NCBI GenBank assembly: GCA_003013855.2
Contig: PVNU02003874.1
Span: 1 to 64,000, forward strand
Direction of reading: 5' to 3'
Source of the DNA: Liriodendron chinense
Taxonomy: Eukaryota > Streptophyta > Magnoliopsida > Magnoliales > Magnoliaceae
DNA: 64,000 bases
Position numbers and translations under genes: made by a program. Under the pieces are notes generated by a model. The model was not told the origin of the DNA. It did no database searches and saw nothing but the letters and a program-made list of their open reading frames with translations. The first letter of the stretch is position 1. Every line of letters starts with the position of its first letter. This document shows positions 45,619-58,895 of this stretch, in pieces.

Positions 45619-47040
45619 TAGATTCCTGGACTACGAATCAAGTTGATCCACTGCTCAGATGAGTAATAGTTTATGAAACGAATGTGTGGCTGAAGAAAAT
45701 TTGGGAGTTTCTGACATCATGGCCCACCTGATGTGTGGATCAGCTCCACTTTAGCGTTAAAATATCTTTAAGGTCGGATCAGCCAGTGGACGGCCTGGAT
45801 ATTGCAGCTGTCTGTCACGCTTGTACATGTGGTGGCGTATTGATTGCATCTCGTGTAACACGAGTGAGCTTATGACAGTAAGCAGAGATTGTGATAACTT
45901 GTGCAATTATTAAAGCCTCGTGGATGTGACAAACTTGGAAATTAATGATCCGATAAGAGTCGTCTCTATCATAATATAATTGGGCTACCTTCCACAGTAC
46001 ACGTGGCAGAGGTGATACGGTCGATCGGAACCGTAAACAGAGTGCGACCTGCATTGACTAACCAATGGATCAAGAACCATCGTAATAAAACAATCCTAGC
46101 CATCACCGCCGTCCCCTTCTCCCTTTCACAGCAAATTTCAACCATCAAAATTTTTCTTTCTTTCACCGTCCATTTGAAGGGCCATCAATCTCGATTCCAT
46201 GGTGGGATCTACCAGATGTACGGACCCTGCCGCGTGTATGGGAGAAGGGTGTTTCTTACATAGTACGTGCGAGACAGCCCTATCATCCATTTACGCTATT
46301 ATAAAAAAAAATAAAAAAAATAAAAAAAAAATCCAAGAAGAAACTAATGTTTTATGTTGTGGACGTTTAAATCTACTAAAAAATAAATAATATTCCAGTA
46401 AAGGGTTATTTTATTTGGTCAAGTGGTTGCTCTTTCCCCCACTCAATCTCTTTACTAAGCTTGAATCCTAAGCGTCCGTCTGCCTTCTCATTGCGTCCCT
46501 AAGATTGCGTTGCAAGTGGGCCTTTGCAAGCAATATATAATAAAGTCCTGTAGCGTGAAGTGGCATCTGACTGCTCTTGACTTTCGAATCATGCCATACA
46601 GAATCTATGGCCTTCAATGGGTTTGGGCCGGGTCAGGCTAGGCATGAAGCCCGACCAGGCATGGGCCTACAAAGCAAGCCTGAGTCCAAAAAATTGGTTG
46701 GACCGGGCCTGACTTGACTGGTCTTGGCCCAGCCCAAAAATTGATTCGATATCTAATTCCCACATGAATGTCCCAATCCATCCATTGATCAAGTTAGCCA
46801 CACATGCACGAAGAAATAGGCATTTTAGAGAGATGAAACCTACGGTCTGCACTCAAAGATGGATGGACTGCCTAACTGATTATTGGAATGACTGTTTGAG
46901 GCGTATAACACATGACTATAAAGTCAGGCGGACAAAACAACTTACCCTAGCTGGACCCAAACATTGACTGAGCCATGCATGCAAGACCCAGATCCATCCC
47001 ACATATGAAGATTTTTGCTTTATGAAATGGCTTTTCTTTC
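45619..47040. other. Intergenic, no supported gene
   Basis: A-rich runs at 46301-46331. A GGGCCGGGTC/GGCCCAGCCC-rich patch at 46620-46745 probably belongs to an hAT-like remnant. No exon seen. Confidence 0.45.
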
Positions 47041-47059
47041 TTTAACTCACGCAATCACA

Positions 47060-47205
47060 CCACAATGGCTTTTTTATACCATAATGGGTAATTGAACCTT
47101 ATAATGGGTAATCGAACCCATGACCCTGTGTTGAAACTCTTGCGAGTATGCCAATGAGCTATGAGTAAGGACCTACTTTTTAGAATGGCTTAATGCCTTG
47201 CAAAT
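47060..47205 (-). mobile_element. SINE-like tRNA-derived fragment
   Basis: On the minus strand: AGGTCCTTACTCATAGCTCA then TTGGCATACTC (A-box-like TAGCTCATTGG) and, 40 bp on, CATGGGTTCGATTACCC (B-box-like GGTTCGATTAC). The head and upstream sequence are shared with 49080-49190. Confidence 0.5.
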
Positions 47206-47394
47206 TTAGATTTTTAATAGTTAATTATGGAAACCCACTTAAGTTTTAATCTATTTTGGAAAACAAGCTTACTTTCAACTTATTATGAGGAAGACGTCTG
47301 CTTTTCAGCACCGTTATTGTATTACCGCCTCTTGTCGTAGGTCATTAGGATTTACAGATATACTTTTAAAAAAAGCAAAAAAATGCCTATGTGA

Positions 47395-47880
47395 AAGCGC
47401 GTTCGAAGCTAGGTGGGTCCTACCATGCTGTTTGTGAGAAATCCACCTGTTCCATATGCTTTGTCCGCTCATTTTATGACATTCCTTAGAAAATGAGGCT
47501 GATCCAAAGCTCGACTGGGCCACACATTACAAAACAGTGGAGATTGTAAGTACACCTTTGAAACATTTGTGGGGCCACAAAAGCTTTGGATCAGGCTAAT
47601 ATTTTTCTTCTTTCAATTCATCCCAGTAGTAATGACCTTATGAGAAGTTTGGCCGCTTTATGAAAGGTTCAGATTGCATACAAACATCAGATGGAGCCCC
47701 TTTCAGATTGCATACAAAAATTTGAACAATAGGAAGCCCCTTTCCATTGTTTCCAGTCGTGTGGCCCACTTGAGCTTCGTATTAGATATATTTTTTGTCT
47801 CGTGTCTTAAAATGACTTTCCAAAACGGATGGACGGAGTGGATGTTTCACAAACATCATGGTAGGCCCCACGTCTTGTGG
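47395..47880. mobile_element. MITE of the TTTGTGAGAAATCC subfamily
   Basis: Left GCTAGGTGGGTCCTACCATG then CTGTTTGTGAGAAATCCACC; right GATGTTTCACAAACATCATG then GTAGGCCCCACG. Contains a small direct repeat TTTCAGATTGCATACAAA. Confidence 0.65.
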
Positions 47881-47947
47881 GGCAATCACATCATTAAAAG
47901 CCGTGCGTCGCGTCAGGCAGCCCATAACAGGCTGGCAGAACGGGCGG

Positions 47948-48337
47948 GGAGCAGATTAGGTGTGACCCCGGATCCATAGACGTGCGTGGGACCCTTGACT
48001 ATGGGGGCCCACCTTGATGTATGTGATTGCATCCACATCGTCCATCTGTATTGAAAGCTCATTTTAATATGTGATCCAAAAAATGAATCAGATTCAAATC
48101 TCAAATGGACCATAGTACGGGAAACAGTAGTAATTGAAGTTTTTAATGGTGGGGATTCAATCAAGAATGTTTCCTGTGGTGTGGTCCACCTAAGATTTGG
48201 GCATAGTTCATTTTTTGGATCGTGCCCTAAAATGAGCTTTGAAAATAGTTGGACGGTATGGATTTAAGTCCATACATCAATGTGAGCCCTAAGTCAGGGT
48301 CTCACTCACCTCGGTGGTTCTCACATAATCCGCTCCC
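47948..48337. mobile_element. GGGGCCCACC-family MITE
   Basis: Ends GGAGCAGATTAGGTGTGACC and, inverted, GGAGCGGATTATGTGAGAAC. Flanks CGGGCGGG and CGGGCGTG may be its target duplication. Confidence 0.75.
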
Positions 48338-48364
48338 CAGCGGGCGTGGCTTCCGATCCACGAT

Positions 48365-48675
48365 TAACCGAGGTGGGTGGGATCTCTTGACAGTGGGGCC
48401 CACCTTGATGTTTCATTCCTTATATTCATGTCGTCCACCCGTTTTGAAAACTCATTTTATGGCAAGGTCCAAGACATGAACCAGATCCATATATCCGGTA
48501 GACCATAATACAGGCAATAGTGGTGGCCCCCATGAAGTTTTCAATGATGGGAATTCAATCAAGACTTTTTCCTGTGGTATGATACACCTAAGATTTGGAT
48601 CTTGTCGTAAATGGACGGACATGTGGAAGTAAGGTACATACATCACCGTGGCCCCATAGTTAGGGATCCAGATCT
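48365..48675. mobile_element. GGGGCCCACC-family MITE, shortened
   Basis: Left AACCGAGGTGGGTGGGATCT then GTGGGGCCCACCTTGATG; right GTACATACATCACCGTGGCC. The internal part is deleted. Confidence 0.65.
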
Positions 48676-49034
48676 GATCCAGGTGCAGCCCACGATAAAA
48701 CTAAATGCAAATGATGAACACTGTTGAAACCTTCCTTAGATAGGCGTTCAGTTCATGAGATGGCCTTTAAAAAAAAAATAGAGTGCATGGATCACTTTGT
48801 GTGAAGGTGAGACCCAAACTCTTTGACAAAACCAAGCACAAAAAATTAGAGTAGGGTTCAAATGGTATTTCGAAGACCTTAACCATGTGAGGATTAGTTA
48901 GTCAAAGTTAAACAGATTGTTTTTTCATCATATTTTTAAATGATAACGGTGTATTTTTAAGTATTTTTAAATGAAATTGTATTAAAAAATAAACTAAAAT
49001 ATAGGCATTTCTTTTGTAATTAACTCTCTTTTAT

Positions 49035-49270
49035 AATTGAAAGCGACGGTTGATTTGATTTCATTCAGGCCTTGCATATGTGGTACAAATGGATCAATAT
49101 TATGAGTTATCTTGTGAGCTTACCACTGAACCATGAGCAAGGACCTGCTTTTAAAATGCGTCGCAAATCTAGATTTTTTTTTTTAATTGAAAGAGACTTG
49201 GAAGTGTTCGTTGATTTGGTTTCATTCCGGCCTTGGCACATGTGGTAGAGATGGATGGATGTTATTTAAT
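49035..49270 (-). mobile_element. SINE-like fragments, partly doubled
   Basis: On the minus strand AGCAGGTCCTTGCTCATGGT then TCAGTGGTAAGCTC (A-box-like) at about 49150-49110, homologous to the head at 47180. The stretch TTGATTTGATTTCATTCAGG with CCTTGCATATGTGGTA is repeated at 49205-49255. Confidence 0.45.
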
Positions 49271-51586
49271 TAATTAAAAGCATGGAAAGTCGCAGTTCTC
49301 ATGCTTTTAAAAAAAAATAATAATAAAGGGTATTCGGTGGCAGATGCTTTTGCTAATCTTGAACATGATTGGGTCTTAATCATTTTCCTTGGAAAGTTCG
49401 TATGGCATTCTTTTTTAACGGGTAAGAAAATAATTATAATAATTGTTTTTGTTATTTTGGAAATTAAGGTCTAATTCCTCTTTATATTTATTTATTTCTT
49501 ATTTAATAACTTCTCATGGTACCCTTCCACTCTCAGCCACAAGATTATGCTGGATTTCTAAAGGGGATTTTTGTGGAAGGCCAACATTTATTTTTTATTA
49601 TTACTAATTAGATAGAATAACTCAAAAGAATTTTCTTTAAATGTAACCACGCATATTTTTAGGGTCTCAAGTATGCCATTAGATTATTTAATTAAATGAC
49701 GAAAATGATTTGGACCATTTAGAGATGGTAGGCAACAATCTAGACCGTTAAACATGAGGTGGCTAGAAATTTGGGCTACTCAAAAGTAGGTGGATAAATG
49801 GATCATTAATGATAAGTGCGTGGACAGTGATATGGACCTTTTTAAGTGGAGAACAGTGATGTAGAATGATCAAGAGTAGGTGGACAGCAACATGCAGCAT
49901 TTCAAGATGGTGGATGATGATTTCGACTGATCTTTCCATCAATTCATGCAAAGATACGATCACTTTTACGGAAGTATTTTTGTCACTTTTAAAGATAAGA
50001 TAACAGACATGACCTGAAATAGGTGGTATTTCATAAAAATCCCTTCTAAAAGAGCATCTATAGTTTGTGGATGAAGCATATGGAGTGTCATATTCTGTAG
50101 ATCCTAGCAGTGGGGCCCATGAATCGATGATCTGGACTGTTGATATGATAAGCCCCATCATGGATGGAGCATGCCACAATTTCCAAGCTGGGAGAACATA
50201 GACATCCAATCTTTGATTTTTTTTTTTTTTTTTTTCCCACTCTTCTTATTCACTCGATCTATGCCATTGTTGTCCATTCTCAACCATCTATTTTCAGGCC
50301 ACTAAATCAAAGGGCTAGCATCTGCCGACCAGGGGTATTTTGGAGTAACCCCCATCAAGGTGGCGCGCATCAAACCTATCATCAGACCACCAAAATGAAG
50401 CAAGCGGTGCAGGGTCACCTCTTTATAAAACATTGAAGTGGGCAGCCCATCCACCTTTTAGCTTACCTAGAAAATGGATATGGCCCACCTGAGGATTGGA
50501 TGGTCCTGACTTTTGGCTTGGCCTCATCCATTGTTGGGATGAATTTTGGCTGATGCTAAAGGTGGAATATCTTAGATGCCCAACTACTGATTGGGCCTTT
50601 AGCATTCATAAAAAGCCCAATAATACAAGCCCGCCCAATAAGACAAGATCAGCCTGGCCAACTTATTCAACACTATTTGATTAACTGACCATCAGATTCA
50701 CCTTCAGATTATTGGACATTTATTGGACGGTTAAAAATGAAAAACATCTAATGGTCCAGTTTTAACAAACAAGTGGCCACGAACCAATCTGATTTTGGGC
50801 CGTGCCTTGCAGCAACGGGTTCCACAATTTAGTGGTCAAATTCGAATAAATCTATGCAGGTACAATTTCGGGATGCGTGCGTATCAGGCGTCAGACTCTG
50901 CCAGAGTATCAAATACTTCCTCCAATTATACCTTCTACTGTAGAAAATTTCAGAACCTGAGAGATGTTCGCCCAAAGAAGTTTAAACAGTAGTCATTAAC
51001 GAGTAGCACATAGAGAAATTCTGCGAGCGCCCTCGTTGCATGTGTAAACAAGGAGCACATGTGAGGGATCAGAGCCACACATCATGCTATCCCTACCGTG
51101 CAGATGCCTTGTATTAACAAAAATCAGGCCAATCAGATAATCAGGTGGACCACGTATGCACATAAAATTCAGACCGTCATCAATCTCTCTTATTTAATTT
51201 GCACGGATGCGGTCGACCTATTAAAGTTACGATCGTCATAGATCCTCTAGGGGACCACATGATGATCTTCTCCAATCTCACATGTGGACAGTCTTCCCAC
51301 GTGTGAGAAATGTGAATTAGCATTATTTGTACATGTATTTACAGAGCATAAACAGACAAATTATCGAGCCAAACGGAGTAAGAATAAGGTGGGGCATGTC
51401 TTTTCCATACATTAAAATCACATCCCATAAACATGGCTATAGACGTGGACCACTGTCCATCTACCCACCAAAACCTGCCAAAGAAAAGAAATATCTAACC
51501 CAGATATTAGGTTTTTTTTAACACCGTTGATCCAATGCGATGGACTGAAAATTACTACAGCCTTTTTGTGGAAAAACATCTAAACT
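49271..51586. other. Intergenic, no supported gene
   Basis: A long open frame at 50209-49763 (minus) arises from loosely repeated GTGGACAG.GATATGGAC-like words and has no recognisable domain. A T-run sits at 50217-50235. This region is downstream of the HMA gene's stop. Confidence 0.45.
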
Positions 51587-54500
51587 TTAGCAAGGCCAGA
51601 ACTCGGCTCTTTTCACCTTGGAAATACTCTCGAGGACACCCACAGGTGACACGTGTCCCATCACAGTCACCCTCTTCGATTCTAGATCAATGCTGAATGA
51701 CGTCACACCTGTCACAAAAGACCAAAAAAAAAAAAAAAAAAAAAGAGAGAGAGATAAAGATCTGAAGAGAAGGGCATGGATGATGGATCCACCGAGGTGG
51801 GTGAGACCCTTCACTAAATCCACGCCGTCCATCCGTATTGAAAGCTCATTTTAGGGCTTGATCCAAAAAATGAAGCAGTTCCAAATCCTAGATGGGCCAT
51901 AGCACAGGAAACAGTGGTGATTGATCATTAAAAACTTCTTGTGGGCCACAAAAGCTTTGGATCAAAATGATATCTTTGCGGTCTCTTCATCTAGGTGACC
52001 TTATCAACAGGTTGGATGTCGAATAAACATTCCGCTGGAATCCATGAAGTTTTTAATGGTGGGGATTCAATCAAGACTGTTTCCTCTGGAGTGGTCCACC
52101 TAAGATTTAAGTCAGCTTCATTTTTTTTGGATCATGCCCTAATCAACGGTGTGGATTTAAGGCACATACATCATTGTAAGCCCCCCAGTCAGGGGTCCCA
52201 CCCACCTCGGTGGATCTGGGGTCTCACATAATCCGCTCCCATAGATGATCGTATACATGTGGGACCACCTCACGCGGGGCCCCTATTGGTGAGTCGTGCA
52301 CCTGTTGGATGGTCGACTGGCCGGGCATCGCCTTACAAAAAAAAGACGGAGAGGACTAAAACAGGCCAACGGCCAGTTAAGCCCCAGTACATTAAATGAA
52401 GGGGTGGGATTATCTGACAGATTAATTGATTCACATGAGCCATCCAAAGCGGGGTCCACCGGACGAACAGTTCCTCCCTCTGAGGGCGTGCCGAATGTAC
52501 GGTGGTATTTTATTGATATACAGTTTATTGTAGTCCAGCGGATTACCAACGAGTTCTTAGAAAAGAGCGTCAGGCGCACTACCCTACACGCGGAGACATG
52601 ATCCAACCTAGCACGTGCGGAGGATATCTGGTCTGTTCATCAAGTGGGAATGGCCGTGTAGATCATCTTTCCAATTTTTTACAGGCCGTTCATATATCAG
52701 TTAGGCCACACATCGTGAAATCAACAGACCATTTTAAACCATCCGTTATTTTTGTATGCGTGTGAACTAATTGATGGTTGAACAGCCTAAAATTTTTGGA
52801 CAGAGTATCTATACGTTGGGGTCCCACTTGATAAACGACTTAGATGTCCCACATGTTGTCAAGTACGTTGCATGTGGAGGTGCGTGTGAGGCAAGCAAAC
52901 CTCCAGACAAGATAGTGGCACCTTGAATGAAAAGCAGTGGGTCTGTTTAGGACAGATTCCCACGCATTCTATGAGTGATCCAAATCGTCAATCTGGTGGT
53001 CCCACCGGGATTGATGATGGATTTAAAACAATTCCATGTGATAAGACAGCTTTCACATGTTGCTTTTGGACCGTTACCTATATTTTATTCTCAACTATCT
53101 AATTCCAAGTTAAATTATCATACGGCTAGGATTCACTGATATTGAAACTCTTTGCAGAATTGCCCATCCACGACAGTATGCACTATTTACCCATGTGGGC
53201 CCCATCCAGCTAATGTAAAATAGAACAAATGTGTTGAGGAATTTTAAAGGTCCTGATGCATCCACATTGTAAAAATAGTGCCCCATTGTCGTGGATCCAA
53301 CCGGTTGATATGATGATCTTCACCATCGATGGAGTACGGCCCAATTTTTTTTTCTCAGATTGGATGATTCTATGCATCCGATTATGACCGTTATTTTGGA
53401 CTATTGTTATGTTTTCTCACTAACTGTTCATTTCATCTGACTTGCTTTTTTAATTTCTTTTAAAGGAGTCACCTATTCACTGTTGGTTCCCTTAGATCAA
53501 CGGACAAAATCCCTGATCCTGGGGCCATTCACATTTCGAATGCATCAGGACGCTACAATTCCTCTTAGAGAAAAATACCTTCCATCTTCGATAAATGTTT
53601 CTTCACTTTCCCTGCACAACCTTGACAATGGAGAGAGACCCTCATCACCACAACCTACACTCTCAACAAAAAAAAAAAAAAAAAATTAAAAATATAAAGA
53701 GAATATTCTGTAGCTGGTCACACACACCCCCTCGCCCTCATGCACTTTCACACGCAGCAAAAATGCCAACCTGGAAAGTGTGTGAAACATCTGACTAGTG
53801 TACGGTGTGGCTTCCACCATGAAAATGACCATACACATAAATTGGGCCGGCCCACTCATCAATTGGATCACCCATGAAGAAAAAAGGAATTACACAATTT
53901 AAATAAAATTACCAATGGTCCACATTCAACTTATATGCGTGACCCCACCTGATTTATGGACCTGCTTGATATTTGTATATGGTCATCTCCACAGTGGGGG
54001 CCACCTAATGCACGGCTCAGATATTCCAACCACTTGCCAGGGTGGCACGTGTATGGAGAGGGGCGCATCTGGGATTCGCAAACCTCAATGCAATCCATCA
54101 ATCAAGTGGATAAACTCCAGTTCATTGTAATGTTGTCCAGTCGCTCATCCACCGTCCATTCCTACGAATATCTCAAGATGGTGTCCCATCATCTCGAGAT
54201 TATTACCGAAATGGACCCTAGATCGTACATAAGAGACTGAATAATGGTGTGTATATATGAATCAGACCATTCTCCATTATCTTATTAGCATATGTACAAA
54301 CATTCAAATCTGATACACTGGTTATTCCCATTGCTCTGATCAATGGGAATAAAGAAAGATAAAATAAAAGAATTTTTTTGGGTCTTCGTAGTCTGATACA
54401 ACCAAGAAAGGATCACAACAAATGCATGGCTCTTAACGTGCCAATGCGGGCGCACGTGCAAGATCCAATCTGTTCAACAGGTGTGCCCCACCATTTAGTA

Positions 54501-55051
54501 TACCACACTATACAGAAAGGGTGGACAATATTGAGAAAGAATTCACAAGGAGTCTATGTTCCACGTAGAAGTGGGTCCATCTAATGAATGGTCCTGATCA
54601 TGAACAGATGGGCCACGTTCAGTTTCCAACCGTAGCTGATTAGCCAAAGTAAGACTAACAAAAAAAATCAAATCGAGCATGCATAGCGTACCTTCGGAAT
54701 GTAATAAGTAGGCCAGAATCAGTTACATGGGTGGGATCGACTTACCTGAAAAACATGATCAGTGGACGATAATGAAGATGATGCTGACGATGAGGAAGCT
54801 ACATGGCTAGCCATCGACGGTTTGCGGTCCCGTTTTGCCAACGACGACATTGCCAAGGATCGCTTATCGCCGAGCGCGAACCGCCGCGACTCATCTAGCC
54901 TTGCATACCTTAGGTCGATCGGCCTGGCACGATCGACAGTCGATCTGTCGAGTCTTTTTGGTATGATCATGGACCGGGGATCGCCGGTCATGCACACAGC
55001 TGTAGCAGCCGGAGATCGGCACAGGAAACCGGTCATCTTGGCGGTCTTCAT
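51587..55051 (-). CDS. Heavy-metal-associated (HMA) domain protein, NaKR type
   Basis: Small metal-binding protein. Relatives (SODIUM POTASSIUM ROOT DEFECTIVE 1-3 in Arabidopsis) act in ion balance and phloem function; the function here is inferred from family resemblance. Exons on the minus strand: 55051-54746 (102 codons), 53654-53579, 51708-51587; phases join (0, then 1) to 504 nt and 167 residues ending in TAA. Residues 1-102 form a basic, serine-rich N-terminal part with the conserved start MKTAKMTGFLCRSPAATAVC and GDPRSMIIPKR. Residues 103-162 form the HMA fold: VVVMRVSLHCQGCAGKVKKH with the metal-binding pair Cys112/Cys115, then VTSFSIDLESKRVTVMGHVS, ending AEFWPC. The splice acceptor of exon 3 follows a long pyrimidine run. 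Introns are 1.09 and 1.87 kb; the second holds a MITE. Upstream (55059-55240) is GA-rich on the plus strand, a CT-rich leader for this gene. Confidence 0.93.
51784..52238. mobile_element. GGGGCCCACC-family MITE in intron 2 of the HMA gene
   Basis: Left TGGATCCACCGAGGTGGGTG then AGACCC; right CCCACCTCGGTGGATCTGGG then TCTCACATAATCCGCTCC. The element core is complete. Confidence 0.75.
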
Positions 55052-55054
55052 GGG

Positions 55055-55058
<4 letters not shown>

Positions 55059-55088
<30 letters not shown>
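55059..55088. repeat. (GA)n microsatellite, leader of the HMA gene
   Basis: Fifteen GA units just before the start codon (CT on the coding strand), followed by repeated 'gagagagcttaaaagagaagttggg' units to about 55240. Such CT-rich leaders are common in plant genes. Confidence 0.85.
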
Positions 55089-55092
<4 letters not shown>

Positions 55093-55259
55093 AAGTTAGG
55101 GGAGCAGAGAGCGAGAAAGAGCTTAAAGAGAAGTTGGGGGAGATGAGAGAGCGAGAGTGAGTGAGAACTTAAAAGAGAAGTTGGGAGAGAAGAGAGAACT
55201 TAGAAGTTGGGAGAGAGAGAGCTTAAAAGAGAAGTTGGGGGGAGACATGCTTCCTTTAT

Positions 55260-55980
55260 GAGCGAGCTAACAAAGTGGTATATCTGACCCGTCCGTAAGG
55301 TTGGCTAGGGAAGTATTGCTTATGGTGGGGATTTAGGTCTAGTGCAAATTGACCGAAGTGCCCTCATTTTTATTTTTTATTTTTGTCATAAATGACTGCC
55401 ACCCGGCATTCCCTTTTTTCTTGGGTGGTAACATTCAAGCCCGTGACTCAAGAGGTAACGGACCCGAACTGTCCATAACATCTGTCTATGAGGTCCAAGC
55501 TCCGTGGGGTCCAATATCTTGTATCTATAAAATTTACTATGTTAATTAAATGAGAACCGTATTTTGGACCATATGCATGTGGAATATAACCCAACTAATG
55601 AGAAATGTTGTGAGGGATTCTGAACTAGTCCATCTAGACATGAAGCCTGCAATCTCAGAGGCCCGAGTACAAGTCTTCGATCATAACCATCGAGCAGAGG
55701 TGGAACAGGGCTGAGTCGATAGTTTAATCGATTTCTTGAGCAATTGCAGAGTTCGACCAGGATAAGCATCTACATGGGACAGGCAGTCCCACCAACTCCA
55801 AGGCAAGTGGCCGAACTAAGCTTCCAAAGCACGGGCTGACCAAAAAATTTATAGACCGAGGGGAGGAGCTCGGACCTTGAGCTCTACATCCCAATTAAAC
55901 CAAGCCGGCCTCCTCCAAGGGGCGGCGTGATAAATTTGGGATACAAATTTCACTAAAAGCCCTTCGACGTAACACGTGGG
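55260..55980. other. Intergenic, no recognisable feature
   Basis: No exon or terminal repeat seen; possibly the promoter region of the HMA gene at its left edge. 55700-55980 may be part of a retroelement ending at 55984 (see findings). Confidence 0.4.
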
Positions 55981-55983
55981 GGC

Positions 55984-56420
55984 TGTTAGGTTCAGAACCT
56001 ACCCCTACACCTAATGATCTCCGCAGGCCTAATGTGTCAGTCTAAGACTATCAGCGCCAGAGGCTTCCCTACACTCTCATGATTGAAAGCTGCACGCTGG
56101 TGTGTCTGAATGGATTTGTCAAACCCAAATCCCATCACCACGCCCAATAAATATTCCCACCAATTTAAAGCAAAGGTACACACGCATACTTACGCGACCA
56201 GCTTACTATCTCCATGTCTGAGCTCAACAAATCTAACTTAGGCATCGGAGGGTCCACTGCCACCCAGCGGCATCCCCATTGCCTTCAACATTTTTGAAAT
56301 TTATAGGGCTTACGAGAGAAGGATGACCACGGGACTCAAAGCCATCTCAGCACTCCCCTAACCTCATTTATTGGCCAAATTTGAGAGACAACAGGAAACA
56401 TGCCAAATTGCTACCAAAAC
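55984..56420 (+). mobile_element. Possible LTR remnant
   Basis: ACACGTGGGGGC, a G-rich tract like a polypurine tract, is followed by TGTTAGGTTCAGAACC, an LTR-like start with TG and a short palindrome. No matching second LTR or protein motif was seen. Confidence 0.3.
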
Positions 56421-56494
56421 CACTAATAACATATGCGGCCGGCCTGAGCTTTTTAATGAGGCTGATTTTTATATTTTCTGACCGAATTAGTTGC

Positions 56495-56770
56495 ACATGA
56501 TTAATGGGTTGGTGAAAGACACACATCATGGCGGCCCCACAAAAAATAAAAAATCTATTGTTGGCATCCCATTTTTATCGTTTCATGTTGTGTGGCCAAT
56601 CATCAAAGTTTTTTATTATTATTTATGTCTATTTTATTGTTTCCTAGATTTGTGTGGCTCAATGGACCATTAATGACATGTTTAAATATTTATTTATTAG
56701 ATTACTGTGGCTCAATTCACACAGTAAATAATCAGAAATGAGGTGACACAACTTTAATGTCCATTCTCAA
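56495..56770. mobile_element. MITE fragment of the ATTAATGGGTT..GAAAGA subfamily
   Basis: ATTAATGGGTTGGTGAAAGA then CACACATCATGGCGGCCCCA; the same order of words recurs at 63640-63800. Ends not resolved. Confidence 0.45.
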
Positions 56771-58895
56771 ATTGAGCTAGTTTTAAAAGTATGTTGAGAA
56801 AGCCACCAAATCAAAATTAGGTCACCCAAATGAGATAAAGGAATATTATACATGATCACATGGTGATGATAATGCACATGAGACTTATCTAATGCACTAA
56901 ATTAAATGTAATGCACTAAATTAAATGTACGGTCAGTTTTTATTATGAAGTGTTGTTGAAAGATATTTATATTATTTATATTATTATATTAATATTTTTA
57001 ATAGGATGTAAGAAAATCTGCTTGATCTCAAAAGTAGATAATATGCATTACGATTGGGGCCAATGTATGCGATTGATTGTGATCAAATCAACCATTTAGG
57101 ATGAGCATTTAGAGATTGAGATGAATAGTTTTCGATATACTTGTAGTTTGGTGCGATATCATTTCCCTAGAGATGATTATAGCCTCAAAAGTTTCACATT
57201 GGATTTACTTGATTAGATGATGCAGGTTGGGTTTTTAATTCGAATGGAGCATAATAATTCACTACATCTCATTAGTAGTTATAAGATGTAGGAGCTAGTC
57301 TTTAATTGAAATTAGTCTTTAATTGAAATTTTCCTGTAACAAAAGTTCATAAAAGTTTAATTGAAATTTTGTTTGCGATAGTTATCACTCTCCTCTCTTA
57401 CCCTAGCCGTGGAGAAATTTCTTCTCTTATAGAAACTCTAATCAAGTTAGATGTCTTATTATGTATATGATATTCTCTTTCTTCATAGATTAAAAATCTA
57501 AATCACCATAGGACTTTCTTTTATCTCTGTATATATTTTCATGCAACTAAGAAGATGATTTTGACTATGCATTTGAAACAATTTCATTCTTGAATATTTT
57601 AAAATGACAGTTTTCCCGCATTTCTACTTATATTGTTGTACTCATGGCCTAACATTGATGATAAAACTTGATAAATGGAGTGAATTTTGCATATACAACT
57701 TAGTGGGCCCTACAAATTAGGGTGTTTTGTATATTTTGCTTAAAACTGGTCTGCTGCTCATGTGAGCCAACCTACTATGTATAAAAATGGACGGTCCACC
57801 TATGACGCATGCATTGTCCACGTGATTATTGGGCCATCCAGGTTTTTTATTTTTATTCATTTGATCATGTTCACAGTAGCGTCCAGCTTAATCATAGCTG
57901 GATTTCCACACAATCTCCAGGTTGGCACGTGTGCTGCAAGTGTGGAGGTATACATGTGGGAACGTCCAACCTCATGTATGTGTGTAGAAACGCTGGTCAA
58001 AATCATAAATAAACAGGGAAAGCGATTCTAAAAAGAATCTGTTAAGACAGTACTGAGAAGAGGCTGACAAACCACAGAGTCGAACTCATCATGTACCTCT
58101 CTTTGCTCTCTGTTGAGACTGTAGTTTCATGTACAAGGGATATCCAGAGATCTCAAAATGCTCTCCTCATGTGAGGGCATTTTCGTCTTCCAAGCAGTCA
58201 AACTAGGGATTTCAGTCACGTGACCCTACACCCCCGCTGGTTTTAGGTGAAGAGTCCACTCATCAGGTGGGCCACACTTGAATAGCAAACAAATGGTCAG
58301 CTAGAACATGTGGGCAAGTCTTATAAGTGGAGTTGTCCGTACTTTGGCACTTGGTCTTAACGTTGGACCCCACTTGATACACGGCTAGAATTTGCACACG
58401 TGTTCATTGTCAATTGTGTATGAACGGATGGATTAGGTCGTATGCTGCAGATATATGTCCATCGCTAATGCACTATGTTTTAATGCATCCATTTTATATC
58501 AATGTCATCCAGGTCATCCAGGATTCCAAGACCCGTTATATAGAGATCTGGACTATTAAAATGATGAGCCTAACTGTAGATGTTGTATGGGCCAAGTACT
58601 TTCTAAGTTTGTCTATCATTATTATTATTATTATTTAATGTTTTAATTAAGAAAAAATGCTCTACTGGCTGCATTTGGTGGCATTGGGGCATTAGGACCG
58701 TCGAATCCATTGATCTGGACTGTTCATTAGGTCTGAAGCACATTTCATTGGGAACCATGCGAGCCTCGCATAAATCTAACAAATATTAATCATTGGATCC
58801 ACGGTCTTTAATTTGAACGGTCAATGTCATTTACTTGAACAGTTTGATCCATCTACTTGCTAGAGGAATTCCATGATGTTTGTGAGAAATCCTTG
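56771..58895. other. Intergenic, no supported gene
   Basis: Strongly A+T rich from 56640 to 57730, with AATGCACTAAATTAAATGTA repeated in tandem at 56893 and 56911. No exon recognised. Short open frames have no family features. Confidence 0.45.

Noticed and set aside
49763..50209. A 148-codon open frame on the minus strand
   Set aside because: No domain or signal is recognisable. The DNA consists of loosely repeated GTGGACAG/GATGG words, and no splice or promoter context supports it.
52283..52606. Overlapping open frames of about 100 codons on both strands
   Set aside because: They fall in intron 2 of the HMA gene, with no family features on either strand.
54762..55160. A 132-codon open frame on the plus strand
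   Set aside because: It is antisense to exon 1 of the HMA gene and runs into the (GA)n leader. The minus-strand reading has the conserved protein and splice sites.
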